Shown here piece by piece: positions 52,390 through 63,640 of a stretch of 64,000 nt of DNA (the first letter of the stretch is position 1; every line of letters starts with the position of its first letter). This DNA is from Cardinalis cardinalis (taxonomy: Eukaryota > Chordata > Aves > Passeriformes > Cardinalidae). The notes under the pieces are model-generated. The model did no database searches and was not told the origin of the DNA. It saw only the letters and a list, made by a program, of their open reading frames with translations. Position numbers and translations under genes: made by a program. Where the stretch lies: NCBI GenBank assembly GCA_014549065.1, contig JACDOX010000009.1, positions 4,399,959-4,463,958 on the forward strand, written 5' to 3'.

Positions 52390-52830
52390 GGAATTAAATT
52401 TTTTTGAAAAAAAAAAAATTGATGCTCCTGTTGGCAAGAAGGGGTCCAGCTAAGATAAGCTCGGCAAAAAAAGTACCTTGCTATCATTAAATATTCGTAA
52501 TTGATAGCTCTAAATTGTTCGCTCTTTATCCCTCTTATATGCTGTTTCCTGGTTAGAACATTTTTGGCTGCTAATTTTATTTTTGTCCTGTGATAATGTA
52601 TAAAAGTTGCTGTGAAATGAATGTGATCATACTGTGAGTTTAATGTGCACCTCTTGCTGTTATTAGATGGGGCTGCAGGGCAGGCCTGCTTGGGTTTGCT
52701 GCATGGGAATTCCATTATGTAACAAACACAACTAAAGCCGATAACTGCTTTAGATAAATATCTAATTGAAGATATTTTCTGTCTGCAGGGGAAAGTAAAA
52801 AGCATTCACTACATACCTTGAGAGGGAAAT
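52390..52830. promoter_or_regulatory. Candidate conserved non-coding element rich in homeodomain-like sites
   Basis: Sequence complexity rises sharply between an A-run (52407-52420) and ordinary flanks. An inverted repeat with 7-bp arms (gctatca at 52480-52486, tgatagc at 52502-52508) encloses ATTAAATATTCGTAA, a cluster of TAAT-type homeodomain core words. GATA-like words (agataag near 52453, cgataac near 52738, agataaat near 52751) are present, and a TTATTAGATGGG block lies near 52658. The minus strand is open for 140 codons (52383-52805), but the translation resembles no protein and lacks exon signals. I read the block as a putative enhancer-type element. Evolutionary conservation cannot be shown from one sequence. 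Confidence 0.3.
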
Positions 52831-55800
52831 AAACAGCATGAACTAAGGAGGATAACCTGAAAGGAGATGTGTTTTGTACACAACAGCACAAGCTAAGTCA
52901 TCAGTCCTTTGTATAACAAAAGTGGTAGACAAAGATTAAAATAGGACAGTGATAATAACAGGAGTTATTATTCAAAGATTTATTCAGACCAACCATTACC
53001 CAGAGATTCTCTATGCCCCACTTTGAAGCTTTAACAGACACTGATAAGGGTTGCCACCCCCTGACTGGGCTTCAGCTATCTCACAAAAGCTACATTTACT
53101 TTGCAAATCCCCTGTCCTTTCAAGTTCCCACTCCTAGGCACAATTTACAGCATAGTCAAGCTCCTTATCAGGGCTAGATCCAGGCATGCATTTAGTCAAC
53201 TCTCAGCACTGCAGCTTTCACAGAGGGAAATCCAGGCATGGTGGCCAAAGGGATGTTATCAGCTAAGAATAGCTGCAGCCATTGCTGATTCTTGGCATTT
53301 CTGATGCTGATATTGTGTATGTGGCAGTAGGGAAAATTTTTCCTCAGAACACCTTTTATGTATTCTAAGGAAGGCCATAGCTGAAGCAGTATCCAAACTC
53401 TAAGTATAAAGTGCAGTAGAATTGCAATGTTAATTGGACCTTTTATATTTCATAACATGTAAGATTTAGAGAGCCATGCTTTAGATTTGTAATTTTCACA
53501 TTTGGAACTAAAAGGGACATATTAAGGGACCTATTAAGGACAATATGTACATGAGTGAACATTTCCCAAAGAAATTCACTAAAATTCAAGTACCACTGTC
53601 TTTTTGACATTTCAGTTTATATATATAAATTGTATTTGAAGCAAGCCTAAAAATATCACAGATTGCCTTCCTTTTCTGAAACTGTCAACATGAATTTTCC
53701 TGGTTTAATCTCTTTTTTTCCTCTACAAGAAAGTCCTTCCCTCTCCAGTCAAATATGAAAAATTTATCTGTTTTCATCCAGATAAATCTCCTTCCAAATG
53801 ACTAGATTTTTTTATCTACCATATAAGAGATGAATTTTAGATTACCAGTGGCCTCACCCAAAAACTTTAAATGTTGGAGTTACTTCAAGTTTATATGGAA
53901 TAGTATCAATGCAACCAAATACTTCTTTATTTTAACTGAAGGACTGCTTAAGATTTCTGACAAAAATCCCCAGAAACTACACCCACTATTTTTTAGGCAG
54001 CTGGAGAAAAAAGCGGTTCTTTTGTTGTTTACCAATAATTATTTTCCTTTTATAACTATAGAGGAAAAGAAATACTGTTTATCTCTTGAAGTCTGTCTTC
54101 CAGAAGGCAGCAGGTTTCTGCACCACTAATTGCAACACACAAGAGGGATGAGTGTTTAAATATATATTTCTGAAACTCAGGTCAAATTTCAGAATATGAC
54201 NTTTTGTATCTCATCCAAAGTACAGTATTTTGTCTTTCTTTTTTTTGTAGTTCCCAGCACAGAGCTGTATTTTCCATTTGCTGCAAGGGCACTGTCAGGA
54301 ACATGGGGGCATTTCCTTAATTCCACAAAGGAATCTGAGCTCATTTCAACACTGAATTTCCTCCTGATGGGGAGAACTAACCCCTTGGTGAATTTCCAGC
54401 CTCAACTGGACATGCAGGCATTACATCCTTCCTCAACCTTAAGAGCTCTATACATGCAGCAGTGATAACAACAGTACAGGGGAGAGAGTAAAATGAATGC
54501 AATTGAGAGGAATATAAATTTCTTTAGAGCCAAATCTGACAAGAGAACTCTGCACCAGCAGAAGATCCACAATAGAGAATTCTATCTCAGGAAGGTGAAT
54601 CAACGGTACTGAGATTTTTTCTATGCCACACAGCACAGAGGGAGCACCACAGGGATACACACAGAGCTAATGCAAGAGCCTACAGCCATCTCACATGTAA
54701 GGCCACATTCAGGCATTTCCAGCACCCATTCCAGTGGGGATCAGCTCTACTGACTACAAAACAGCTGTGAGTTTCTCAGTGATCACCCCAATACTCCCAG
54801 GTAACTACTTAAAACTTTTATATGGCATCTTTACTCTGACTAAGACACTCACACATACACACACATCCAAAAAAAAAAGAAAAAAAACTAAAAAAAANTA
54901 TACAGCTCAAAAAGTGCCTCACAGCATGAACTTAACAAAAATAACAATTTCCATATGTTGGTCTCTGCAAGTATTTAACTATATGTTTATGATGTCTCTA
55001 TCTCCTTGATTTAATTTCATCTGTTCAGGGCTCATCAACAGTTTGCAAAGAATTTAATTAGGACAAGTTAACTAAGTATNTGCAATTGCCATCAAAACTG
55101 CACAAACATTCCAAACTGAGCTAATCTAAGAAATCTACAGCTGTGAGTCCTTGGAAGAACAAGAAACCCAAACAACATGAGCTCATTTAATAAATTCAGG
55201 AAATTTATTATTCAGAAAGATATGTGATTCAAGTAAATACATATAATGTATTTCATGTCAGTGATTTCCTCTGGTAGTCTTGAACTGTATTGAGAAGAAA
55301 AAAAAATTCTTAAATACATATGCAAAACCTGGGAAGGCAGGAAAAGTATTTTCCAATTCCTGGTGTGAAAATAAAGGATTGCTCTCAGTAAAGATTGATT
55401 TTCCCATCCTCAATGTCAAGCTAATTTGTTTCTAATTTTAATGAGATTAATTTACGCCAAATTATCCATTGGCTTTTAAGAATACAGAATCTTAAAACAC
55501 TGCAGCATTTGTAGGTTTAACTTCCAGCTTATTTCAGGCTTAGAAAATAGTGGGATCTGATGAATATCATGTGATGCCAAGTAAATCTGGGCTGTATGGC
55601 ATGAAAATTCCCTTGCAAAGAAATTTATCACACAGTGATTCAGCTTCCCAGAGGACAGGCAGTCAGTTTTAAATCACCCATCCAGTAGGGTACTGGCTAA
55701 CAGCGTTGTTTAACCTCTTTTCACAGGGAGAACCACTTAGAGCTTTGTAAAAAGAGGGTAGTCACAATGCATTCTAATTCCCAACCAAATAAAAATCAGG

Positions 55801-56439
55801 CTAAACCTTGAATATTTGTTTTTAATTCACATTTCCCACTATTTTATTTGCTTACTTCTTTTTTTATATGGTAAAGACATCATAACTTCTTTAAAACTTT
55901 TTTTTTCCCAAGACAACTTTTTGGTGTCTTATAGATCAAGTGTTCTATGGATTAAAAGTTCTGAAAAGCAGACGTACAAATAAATAAAAAATAAATTATG
56001 ATTTATGAAGCTATCTTCCATTGTATACTTTGCCCCTACTTTCCATAATATATTTTCCTAATGTTCAGGAGAAAATGGATTGGAAAAACGCAGAGCTAAC
56101 AAAAGACACAGGAATTTGACCTTGCCAATGGGCTAAACCCAAAAACAAAATCTGAGTGTTTCAGCAATGACGTTAATGTATGTGTGTGTGTGATCTTCAA
56201 GTTTTATGTTTCTGCACAAGTGAGGTACAATTTAAGAACATAAAAGGAAACTAAGCCCCAGGGTAATACTACTTGAGGAAGAAGTTATCCCTTTAATTAT
56301 TATTTTCTATAGAGCAAAACTAGATTATTTAGCTACAGTCATCACTAATAAGTATAATAAAGGAAATCATTTTTTAAGACAAAATCAGTTTCTGGGGCAA
56401 AAGAATGCAATGTCATATGTGTTACTCAACTGGATTCAT
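52831..56439. other. Non-coding DNA, one weak exon-like site
   Basis: No gene is supported. A strong-looking 3' splice acceptor at 54249-54250 is followed by 71 open codons to a stop at 54463-54465, discussed as a weak candidate. The stretch also holds a CA/A-rich tract at 54846-54898 and a short TG run at 56177-56192. Confidence 0.5.
54846..54898. repeat. CA-rich then A-rich low-complexity tract
   Basis: A short imperfect (CA)n run is followed by about 30 bases that are almost all A. No retrotransposon body adjoins it on the 5' side that I can recognise. Confidence 0.8.
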
Positions 56440-56860
56440 GTTTGTCAGGCAGAGGAACGGCCGCAGATGATGTGCCCCAAAGACGCCAGTGACCCAAACA
56501 CCCTTGGGGGCTGCAGCCAGCAGCACAGCCTGCGGAGATTTCACCACGGATCAAGGAGGTCAAGCGCTGGCTCCTCCTCAGCTCTCAAACAGTGATCGGA
56601 AAAGCAAAAGAAAGGTTCTTTAGCCATGTTGATTGTGCACTGGCAATGATGGATGGGCAGTGCCTTGGGTGTTTCCATTTCAATCTGAGCCATCCCAGCC
56701 CTCTGTCATCTATTCTCCGAGCATTAGACAACGCCAAGGCAAAGCCATTCTTTTCCTGTCTTGCACACGATTCACACAAGTCAATAACAGACTTTTATCA
56801 AGCAGTAAGTTACTTCAATAAGCCAAACTTCTTTTGGAGTTTCAGTGTGCATTAAAATGC
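56440..56860. promoter_or_regulatory. Candidate conserved, CpG-richer regulatory element
   Basis: Ten CpG dinucleotides lie between about 56457 and 56770, whereas most of the window has long stretches with almost none. Homopolymer runs are rare, and open frames overlap on both strands (56410-56595, 56585-56779, 56592-56855, 56633-56821). None of the translations resembles a known protein, and frames open on opposite strands argue for compositional constraint, not coding. It could be an enhancer, an unmethylated element or a decayed exon. The CpG count is observed; function is inferred. Confidence 0.3.
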
Positions 56861-58387
56861 AACCTAACTGGAAACTTTTTAAAAATAATATTCTTATAGC
56901 TTAGGCGAAGCAGATTCTTCTCTTAAACTGTTTTCTATGCAAATGTAGGATTGTGTATTTTGCGTGTCTTCAATGCCACCTTGTGGTCAAACTTTTTTCT
57001 TATTGCTTTTCTTTTTTTTAATTATTTTTGCATTTTTACTTTTAAAAAGCAGTACCCAAACAGCAATGAAACAAACAAACCCTCCAAATGAAAAAAATTA
57101 TATCCAGTATATCCAAAAGCGCATCCAGATCAGGATGTGCAAGATAATACAACTTTTCAGACTCAATATTTTCAAAGTCTAAACCAANAAAAAAAAAAAA
57201 AAGAAAACCTCAAAACCAACCACAACATAAAGAACAAGGAAAAGGTCAGACAAAAAAAAAACCCTGAAATTTATTTTATTCTGAAGTCAGTAACAGAAAG
57301 GTTCATTGCTGTTGATTCACAGCCCTCCTGAGGTACTTCGATTGAACACAAATTTATGAAGTCTCTGGATATGCTGACTTAAGAGCTAGTGTCTACTTGT
57401 ATTCTCTCCATAGATCAATAACTCCCACTATGTATTTGTTTTCTTCTGATATTTAGCTACTCTTTCATCATTATTAGAATTCACATTTGTTAATGTACAG
57501 CAGAATCCTATTTCGCAATGAAGGCTGCTTGGTGTCATAAAAAGGCATACATAACATTTATTAGATTATTATTATAAATATTCTAATGTAAAGTTTAAAC
57601 AGCAACAGCACTTAAAATGCAACTGGAGAAGATTTTACTGCATAAAGACATACAGCAAAGGGTTTATTCATGACAAAAGTATTTATAATTCCAAAGAAAA
57701 TGTACAACATCATTACATTTGTTCCCATAATCTGTAATGTAATCTTCAGCATCGCCTCAAAAATCATGGAACTGGCAGTCACCTTTCTACACNTCTTGTA
57801 GTCTCAGCAGAGAAGCACAAAGAAAGGCCAAGAGGATGAATGGTTATCACCATCTACCCTATTATTCCATGCAGTGAATGGCTCTTAGGAGACCAGCTCT
57901 GACTGGTAACACTTAAAACAATTTTAAGGCTGTTCTAATATAGTGGCAGACCATCAGACATTCCTAATCCCTAACAGCCCTTCCTCTCAACCCAAGTCAT
58001 CCACCATTCTCAGGAAACATAATCCAAAGTCTGCTTCCAAGTGAAACCATTTTACATTCTAAAAAGTCATAAAAAATGTTCATGCAAGAGAGATTAATAT
58101 TATTTTAACTTGTACCTCCACAAAAGAGAGTCAAGTAATTATCACATGCTGAGACCAGCTGGCTTGAGGACATTGAGTACACCTGCTCATTTTTTAAGGG
58201 CTTCTCTTCCTTCATTAATAAAATGTTACTCAGTCAGGAAGCTGCACAGCTACTGTCGGGCTGCCACAAAGGGCCTGAATGAATTGAAAGAACCCAAAAC
58301 ACCCTGAGCACCCTGATAAACTTTCTCTGTTCCACTTGGTAAGAATAATGAACATGAGGGAGGGAAGTCTGTAAACCTGTAGGAAAA
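56861..58387. other. AT-rich non-coding DNA
   Basis: The stretch has A-rich low-complexity sequence (57187-57202 and 57251-57262) and a T-rich part near 57000-57050. There is no gene or recognised repeat family. Confidence 0.5.
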
Positions 58388-58398
58388 GTATATATAAG
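58388..58398 (+). promoter_or_regulatory. Candidate TATA box
   Basis: The sequence gtatatataag contains a consensus TATATAAG box at 58391-58398. A TATA box of this quality predicts transcription starting about 30 bp downstream, near 58420-58425, just before an exon-like stretch that ends in a consensus splice donor. TATA-like words are common in AT-rich DNA, so the spacing to the donor is the only added support. Confidence 0.35.
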
Positions 58399-58421
58399 TA
58401 AGAGAAGCATTTGTACTTTGG

Positions 58422-58474
58422 TGCTACAGACTTAGTGAAATCTCAGACTTACAGTTTAGCGCACCCCACGACTG
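58422..58474 (+). other. Candidate short untranslated first exon
   Basis: This stretch of about 53 bp lies between the expected start site of the TATA box at 58391 and the splice donor actg|gtaagtac, whose GT is at 58475-58476. It has no ATG, so it would be a wholly untranslated first exon, as in many small TATA-driven hormone genes and in long non-coding RNAs. I did not find a convincing second exon with a start codon and signal peptide in the remaining 5.5 kb. The gene, if any, is unidentified. Confidence 0.25.
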
Positions 58475-61400
58475 GTAAGTACAGCAATTGCTACTATCTT
58501 TCTCTGCTGTAGTATTTCCCCTAAGTGACTTCAAAATATTTTTATGGATACCAGGAAGAACATCCTCATGTTAAAGAGGGGAAACAGAGATACAAAGCAG
58601 GGATCTTTTCCAAAAGCATCCCATAAGCTGTTGAAAGTGGCCAAGAAGGAAGTAATCAGACTCCTACTCCCAGATGCTTTCCTCCAGTCCACCTTGCATC
58701 TCCCCCTAACCACATGACAGCCCCTCTAAAAATGTTTCCTCAGGACACTACCCACAGGCAGTGTCTAGCTCAGGGGACAGACATTCAGCTGAGAAAACAG
58801 ATACTCTGAAATAGCTGGGAAGAATTGTTGTCTTGGGGTTTATACTTCTGTACATCTCGTCCAGACAAAATATGAGCATTATGGAAGATACCACTCTGNA
58901 ATCTCCCTCCAGCATTAATTATCTTGTTTCTGCTCTGGGATTTGTCAAAAGCTTTGATGAGCAGCATATGCTGGCTTACATGCTGGCACCTTCCTTTTCA
59001 GCACCCTTGATGAATTGGTGAACTTCTGTTCATAGTGGATTTATGAAGTAAACACCTATTATAGAAAAAATCAACAACTGAAAAACAAAATTAAATAACC
59101 TCACTAAAAATATTAACTTGCTTTCTTTCTTATCTCACCTTTCTGTCTCTTTCACCATAAATTTATGCCTCCCTAATGAAGTATTTAATTACAGAGATTT
59201 CATTGCTTAATTCTAAATGTTTACTACTTCAGGAAGGCTGTTTCATGTAGTTCTGTTAGTTTAGGAAATAGACGCTTTCATTGTGTTTTTCTTCTTGTTG
59301 GACATGGCTTAACCCATTTCAGTAATTAAAACAGATTTACTCCTGCTATAAAAACCATAATTGATATAACATTTTAATTCCCATTTGTCCCTTCGAGTAG
59401 TTTTATTCATGCTCAGACTTCACGCCTTGTTACAATTTGACAGCAGCTTAACAAGTTATTGAACACCAACTGACTTATGGTAACTTTATATGTTCCTTTT
59501 CTTAGCACACAGCAGACGTGAGATATTGCAGCAAAACATTAACTAAGAAATACCCAGGAAGCCAAAAAAATACCCAGGAAGCCTTGTGCCCCAGGTGCTT
59601 CTGTTGAGAGTCAGCAAGGCACTGTGCATGCCCACCATGGAAATCACGGCTNCTTTCTTGTCTAGCGTTCAGCTTCAGAGGAAAGCAAGCACTGAGTCTG
59701 ACACCAACCTGCACTTTGGAGCTTCTGGCGTAAGAGCTTCTTACAAATTACCAGATACAATGTCTGTCAAAGTCAGTGGCAAAATACCTGCCCCTGACCT
59801 CAACAGCCTTTTGGTCAGGGTTTCACCCCTACAAAAGCTATGTGCTGGTTTAAATCACCAGCAGAATGCTTGGCTNCTGCAAGCTGGAAGTTCTTAGGGC
59901 TGTATCAGGATGTGAGCATGTTCTGGCACTGTGGCTAATTTAGTAATAGTAGTACAAGAAAGAACTTTTCAGAGACCATGAACAAGATCCAACATTGAGT
60001 ATTTGTCTATTTCTCCTCACCCAGAGCTTTTCTTTGACATATTACAGGACTTCATGCAGTTTTTTTTCTCAAAATGAAGTCATCCACATCCAAGTTTCCT
60101 GTTTCTCCCAGATCAAACAAAATATTTGAATTAGGACAATGGAAATTACTTCTTCAGTTCATATTTGGTCTTCAACAATAAAAAAAACCCAAACAAAACA
60201 TCTAAACAAACAATCCCACACTGATACTGAAGTTTTACTCTTNAGGCCTCAGAACATGGTCAATAATGGAGCAGGGAGAGTAGAAGCTGTTTTCCAGAAA
60301 TATAGTAATATCATACATAGNTTGTCAATGAGAAACAGCCGGCCATGTGGAAAAGTCAACAGCTGGGATGCGGAGAGAGAANATACTGGAAGCTATTGTT
60401 TCTTCCCTTGAGCCAAAATATAACTTTATGTGTTTCAGAAAGATAGCTAGATGAATTTGTGAATGAAAGTAGAGATGGTCAGCAAGGCAGTAAGGGGAGA
60501 AGCTATTTAATGAGACAGTTCTGTCATTTCTCGTGCCATCAGAACCCAAAAGCCTTTCTAGCAGAAAAGGGGCTTGCTAGCATATGGATTAACTTTGCTC
60601 CTGTGTATTACTCAATAAAAGTGCTGCTTTTCAAGGGTAAAAGCAAAACTAAGAGTATTTTTATGCAGTATTTAAAGGACCACAACCTCTTTCAGTATGG
60701 AATATTCTAACACATAAATTAAATTGTCCCATAATTTACTGAGGAATTTCCACAGAGAACATTCTATAGAGTTAAGCCACATTCTTTTGTGATGCTAAAG
60801 AAGGAACGATTCCACCAACAATAACACAATACTAGTGTCAGGCAGAGATGATGCTGAATCAACCCCACAACAGTAGAATTAGGCACCACCACCAACCATT
60901 TTCAAATTATTCAATTTTAAATACAAGCCAACTTGTTTCTCAGCTCCAGTGCAGTCTTGTTTATCCCAATCCACATGCACTACTCTACACCAAACAGCTT
61001 CAATGTTTCATTTAGTACCCTTGATTTTACAACATAACTACATTTTAGAGCAAGAAGAAAGACTGTATGGGAAAAGAGTATTTCTTATTCTGTTACATCA
61101 TTTCTAGCCCTTTTCTTAATTACAAGTGTATGTATATACAGCTAGCACTGACACNGTGTTTACTCATTTATGAATATTATTGCAACATCTGAATGTTCTG
61201 TGTGAACTTGCATTTGAAATTAATGTACTACCAGAAGAACTTATTTCATCACCATTTTACTTTGCTCTACTGATCTGTTAAATGTGTTACACCTTTCTTC
61301 CTTTAAAAGACATTAGAAAAAAACTGACCTGTCATTTTATTCCTAGGGTTACAAATAACTATGTATGCTTTATACAAATTAACTGTGCAAAAAACGTACT

Positions 61401-63029
61401 AAAACAGAACTTGGGTTTTTTCTTCAGTGCCAAAGCAGTAATAATAGGGCAGACCTTGGTACGAATATAACCAAAATTGGAAAAAATTCTANACCTTATT
61501 TTTATAACTTTACCAGCACCATTATTGAAATGTACTACTTCTTTCAACTATTTTTATATCACTGACTTTTAGATAATATAGAAATACATTATTTGAGTTA
61601 CTTTCAAACAAGCCAGCCAGGATAAGCAATGAAAATCAGGATTTTCAATTTCTGTCAACATAAAATAACACTTGTGAGCCCAAAATTAAGTAACACTAGA
61701 CTACAAAACACAAAGGATACTAAATCACATCTATTCAGAATACTTGATTTTACATTCCCTTCCAAGTTGTATTTTGGTACTGTATATTAGGATGATTTTT
61801 GTTTAGCTGAAAGCTCCAAGTTTACAAGAAGCGGAAGTTGGTAGAACCGGGAATGGTTTAGTCATTAGTCAACCAAAAGGAGCATCTTCTTACAGACAAA
61901 GATAAAAGGTTTATAGTTTACCACACCAGTTTATTAATGAACATTCATTAAANACCACTACAGTGGTCATTAGGCAAGTTCCTCAAAGACACTAAGGAAT
62001 CCTTAAGCGTATCAGCCTACTTCAGTGTCTTAGGCATGCAAAGCACCACAGCACCTAAAAGTTAGACAAATGCCCTGCAGAATGGAATCCACAAAGCTCC
62101 AGAGAGTTATTTTAGGCAATAAGAAAGAAGTGCTTGTAATCATAGGGGATTTCTTAAGTGAGAGTAAAAGATAAATAGCAATGCTCAACCTCTTGTAGAT
62201 CACCCTTAATATTTAGGACCAAGTCACTGTCTTTGAAGTCTCTATTTTTTTTTTCATTAACCATTTGACTAAATCAGGACAATGTTATCAGCTGATGCAG
62301 ATTAGGAAGGAAAAAAATACCATGTTGTAGTTTAAGCCAAAACCAGGGCTGTTACAGATCCATANTGACAATCAGAGAAATATAATAATAAATCATTTTA
62401 AGAAAACCTTGTTTCCTCAGCTTTGCTGCTCTTTATGAATGCTCAGACTGGGTTCCTCTACACTGTTTCATCTTCTAATATTGTTTTTGAAACTAGATAG
62501 GAGACAAGATACATGCAATTTTTCTACTAAGTAGTTTAGAGCTTCTGGCTTGACTCTCATCTCTTTGTGAAGTGATTGCCAAGCTTAAATTTGTCAGCCT
62601 GTAATGATTACATCTAGCTCAGTGTCTGTCTTTTCTTTCACCACACTTTCCCTGCCTCCATTTTCATTAAGATCTTGATTAGAATTGGCAGAGACAGAAT
62701 TTTCAGAGGACCATTAATGGTAAGTCACCTTAGGTAAACAACTCTAGTCAACAAGTGTGCCAAATCAAATAGCAAAATAGCAGAAAAGCAGACTTCTCTA
62801 GAATTCAAGTACGGGCAAAAAGCAAACAAAAAAAATTACCCTAAAGGAGANTTCTGACTACATGTCCTCTGATATGGACTTGAAGTTCTCATCAAGCTCT
62901 TATGTCATCACTCAACCTCTATATTCAAATTAGTGCAATCTCAAGTCCAGTTCCTGAAACCATCCACAGNCATTAGGGTGGAGTTTCACTTCAGTCTTTT
63001 CACAATCAATGCAATCTCAACCACAGCCC
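58475..63029. other. Non-coding DNA, no gene seen
   Basis: No coding exon is supported. A 103-codon open frame at 59586-59897 and shorter ones have no recognisable domains. A 20-bp-period duplication lies at 59548-59583. A higher-complexity block at about 59370-59510 resembles the candidate conserved elements upstream but is short. Confidence 0.45.
59548..59583. repeat. Short direct duplication, 20-bp period
   Basis: The 16-base word aaatacccaggaagcc occurs at 59548-59563 and 59568-59583, separated by a four-base A spacer. Confidence 0.9.
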
Positions 63030-63640
63030 ATCAGGAATATTTCTTTAAAGTTTACATGGAATTTCCTGTATTTCAATTTGCATCCAATTTGGCTCTTGTT
63101 CTGTCATTGAGAAATGTCTGTTCTTTACTCCCAGGTATTTACACATAGATAAAATATCCCCATGCCTTCACTCCTCCAGGCTCTGAGCCCATCTTTGCTT
63201 ATGTCAGATGCTCCAATCCTTTAACTGTCTGTGTCAGCCCTTGCTGGACTCATTAAAGGATGGAGAGCCAGAACTGTACACAGCATTCTAGATGTGGACT
63301 GACAGAGGAGGAGAAGGAGAACTTCTTCGCTCAACTCCCTGCAATTCTCTGTCTCCTGCTGCCCAGGAGGTTTATGGCCTTCATTGTTTCAAGGGTTCTC
63401 ATGTTTACTTGGTGTCTCCCCAGGACCTCCAAGGCCTTTTCTGCCAAGTTTCTTCCCAGCTGGTCAACCACCAGCCCATTCTGGTGTACAGGTTTATTTC
63501 TTCCCAGCTGCAGGATTTAGCTGAACTTCACATTGGCCCATTTCTCTAGCCTGCTGAAGCAAACCTGAATGATAGCACAACCACCTGCTACATCTACCAC
63601 TCCACCCAGTTTTTGCATCTCCTGCAAAGTTCATTTGTGA
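63030..63640 (-). mobile_element. CR1 LINE fragment, antisense (ORF2 C-terminal part and 3' region)
   Basis: The plus strand reads as the reverse complement of avian CR1, and the recognisable blocks come in the expected antisense order. They are 'tcctgtatttcaatttgcatcc' near 63065, 'aggtatttacacatagataaaat' near 63133, 'ctcctccaggctctgagccc' near 63171, 'agatgctccaatcctttaac' near 63206, 'agccagaactgtacacagcattctagatgtgg' near 63266, 'ccagcccattctggtgtacaggtttat' near 63472, and 'atctaccactccacccagtttttgcatc' near 63590. The normal 3' tail is missing at the left, and the match ends abruptly at about 63640, so the copy is truncated at both ends. Many substitutions and small indels show it is old and inactive. 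Confidence 0.85.

Noticed and set aside
52383..52805. 140-codon minus-strand frame as a coding gene
   Set aside because: There is no protein similarity and no plausible exon boundaries. The block is better explained as a candidate regulatory element.
62673..62716. Acceptor/donor pair flanking a 15-bp micro-exon (ttcag ... gtaagt)
   Set aside because: The enclosed exon would be only about 15 bp and there are no neighbouring exons, so chance is the simplest reading.
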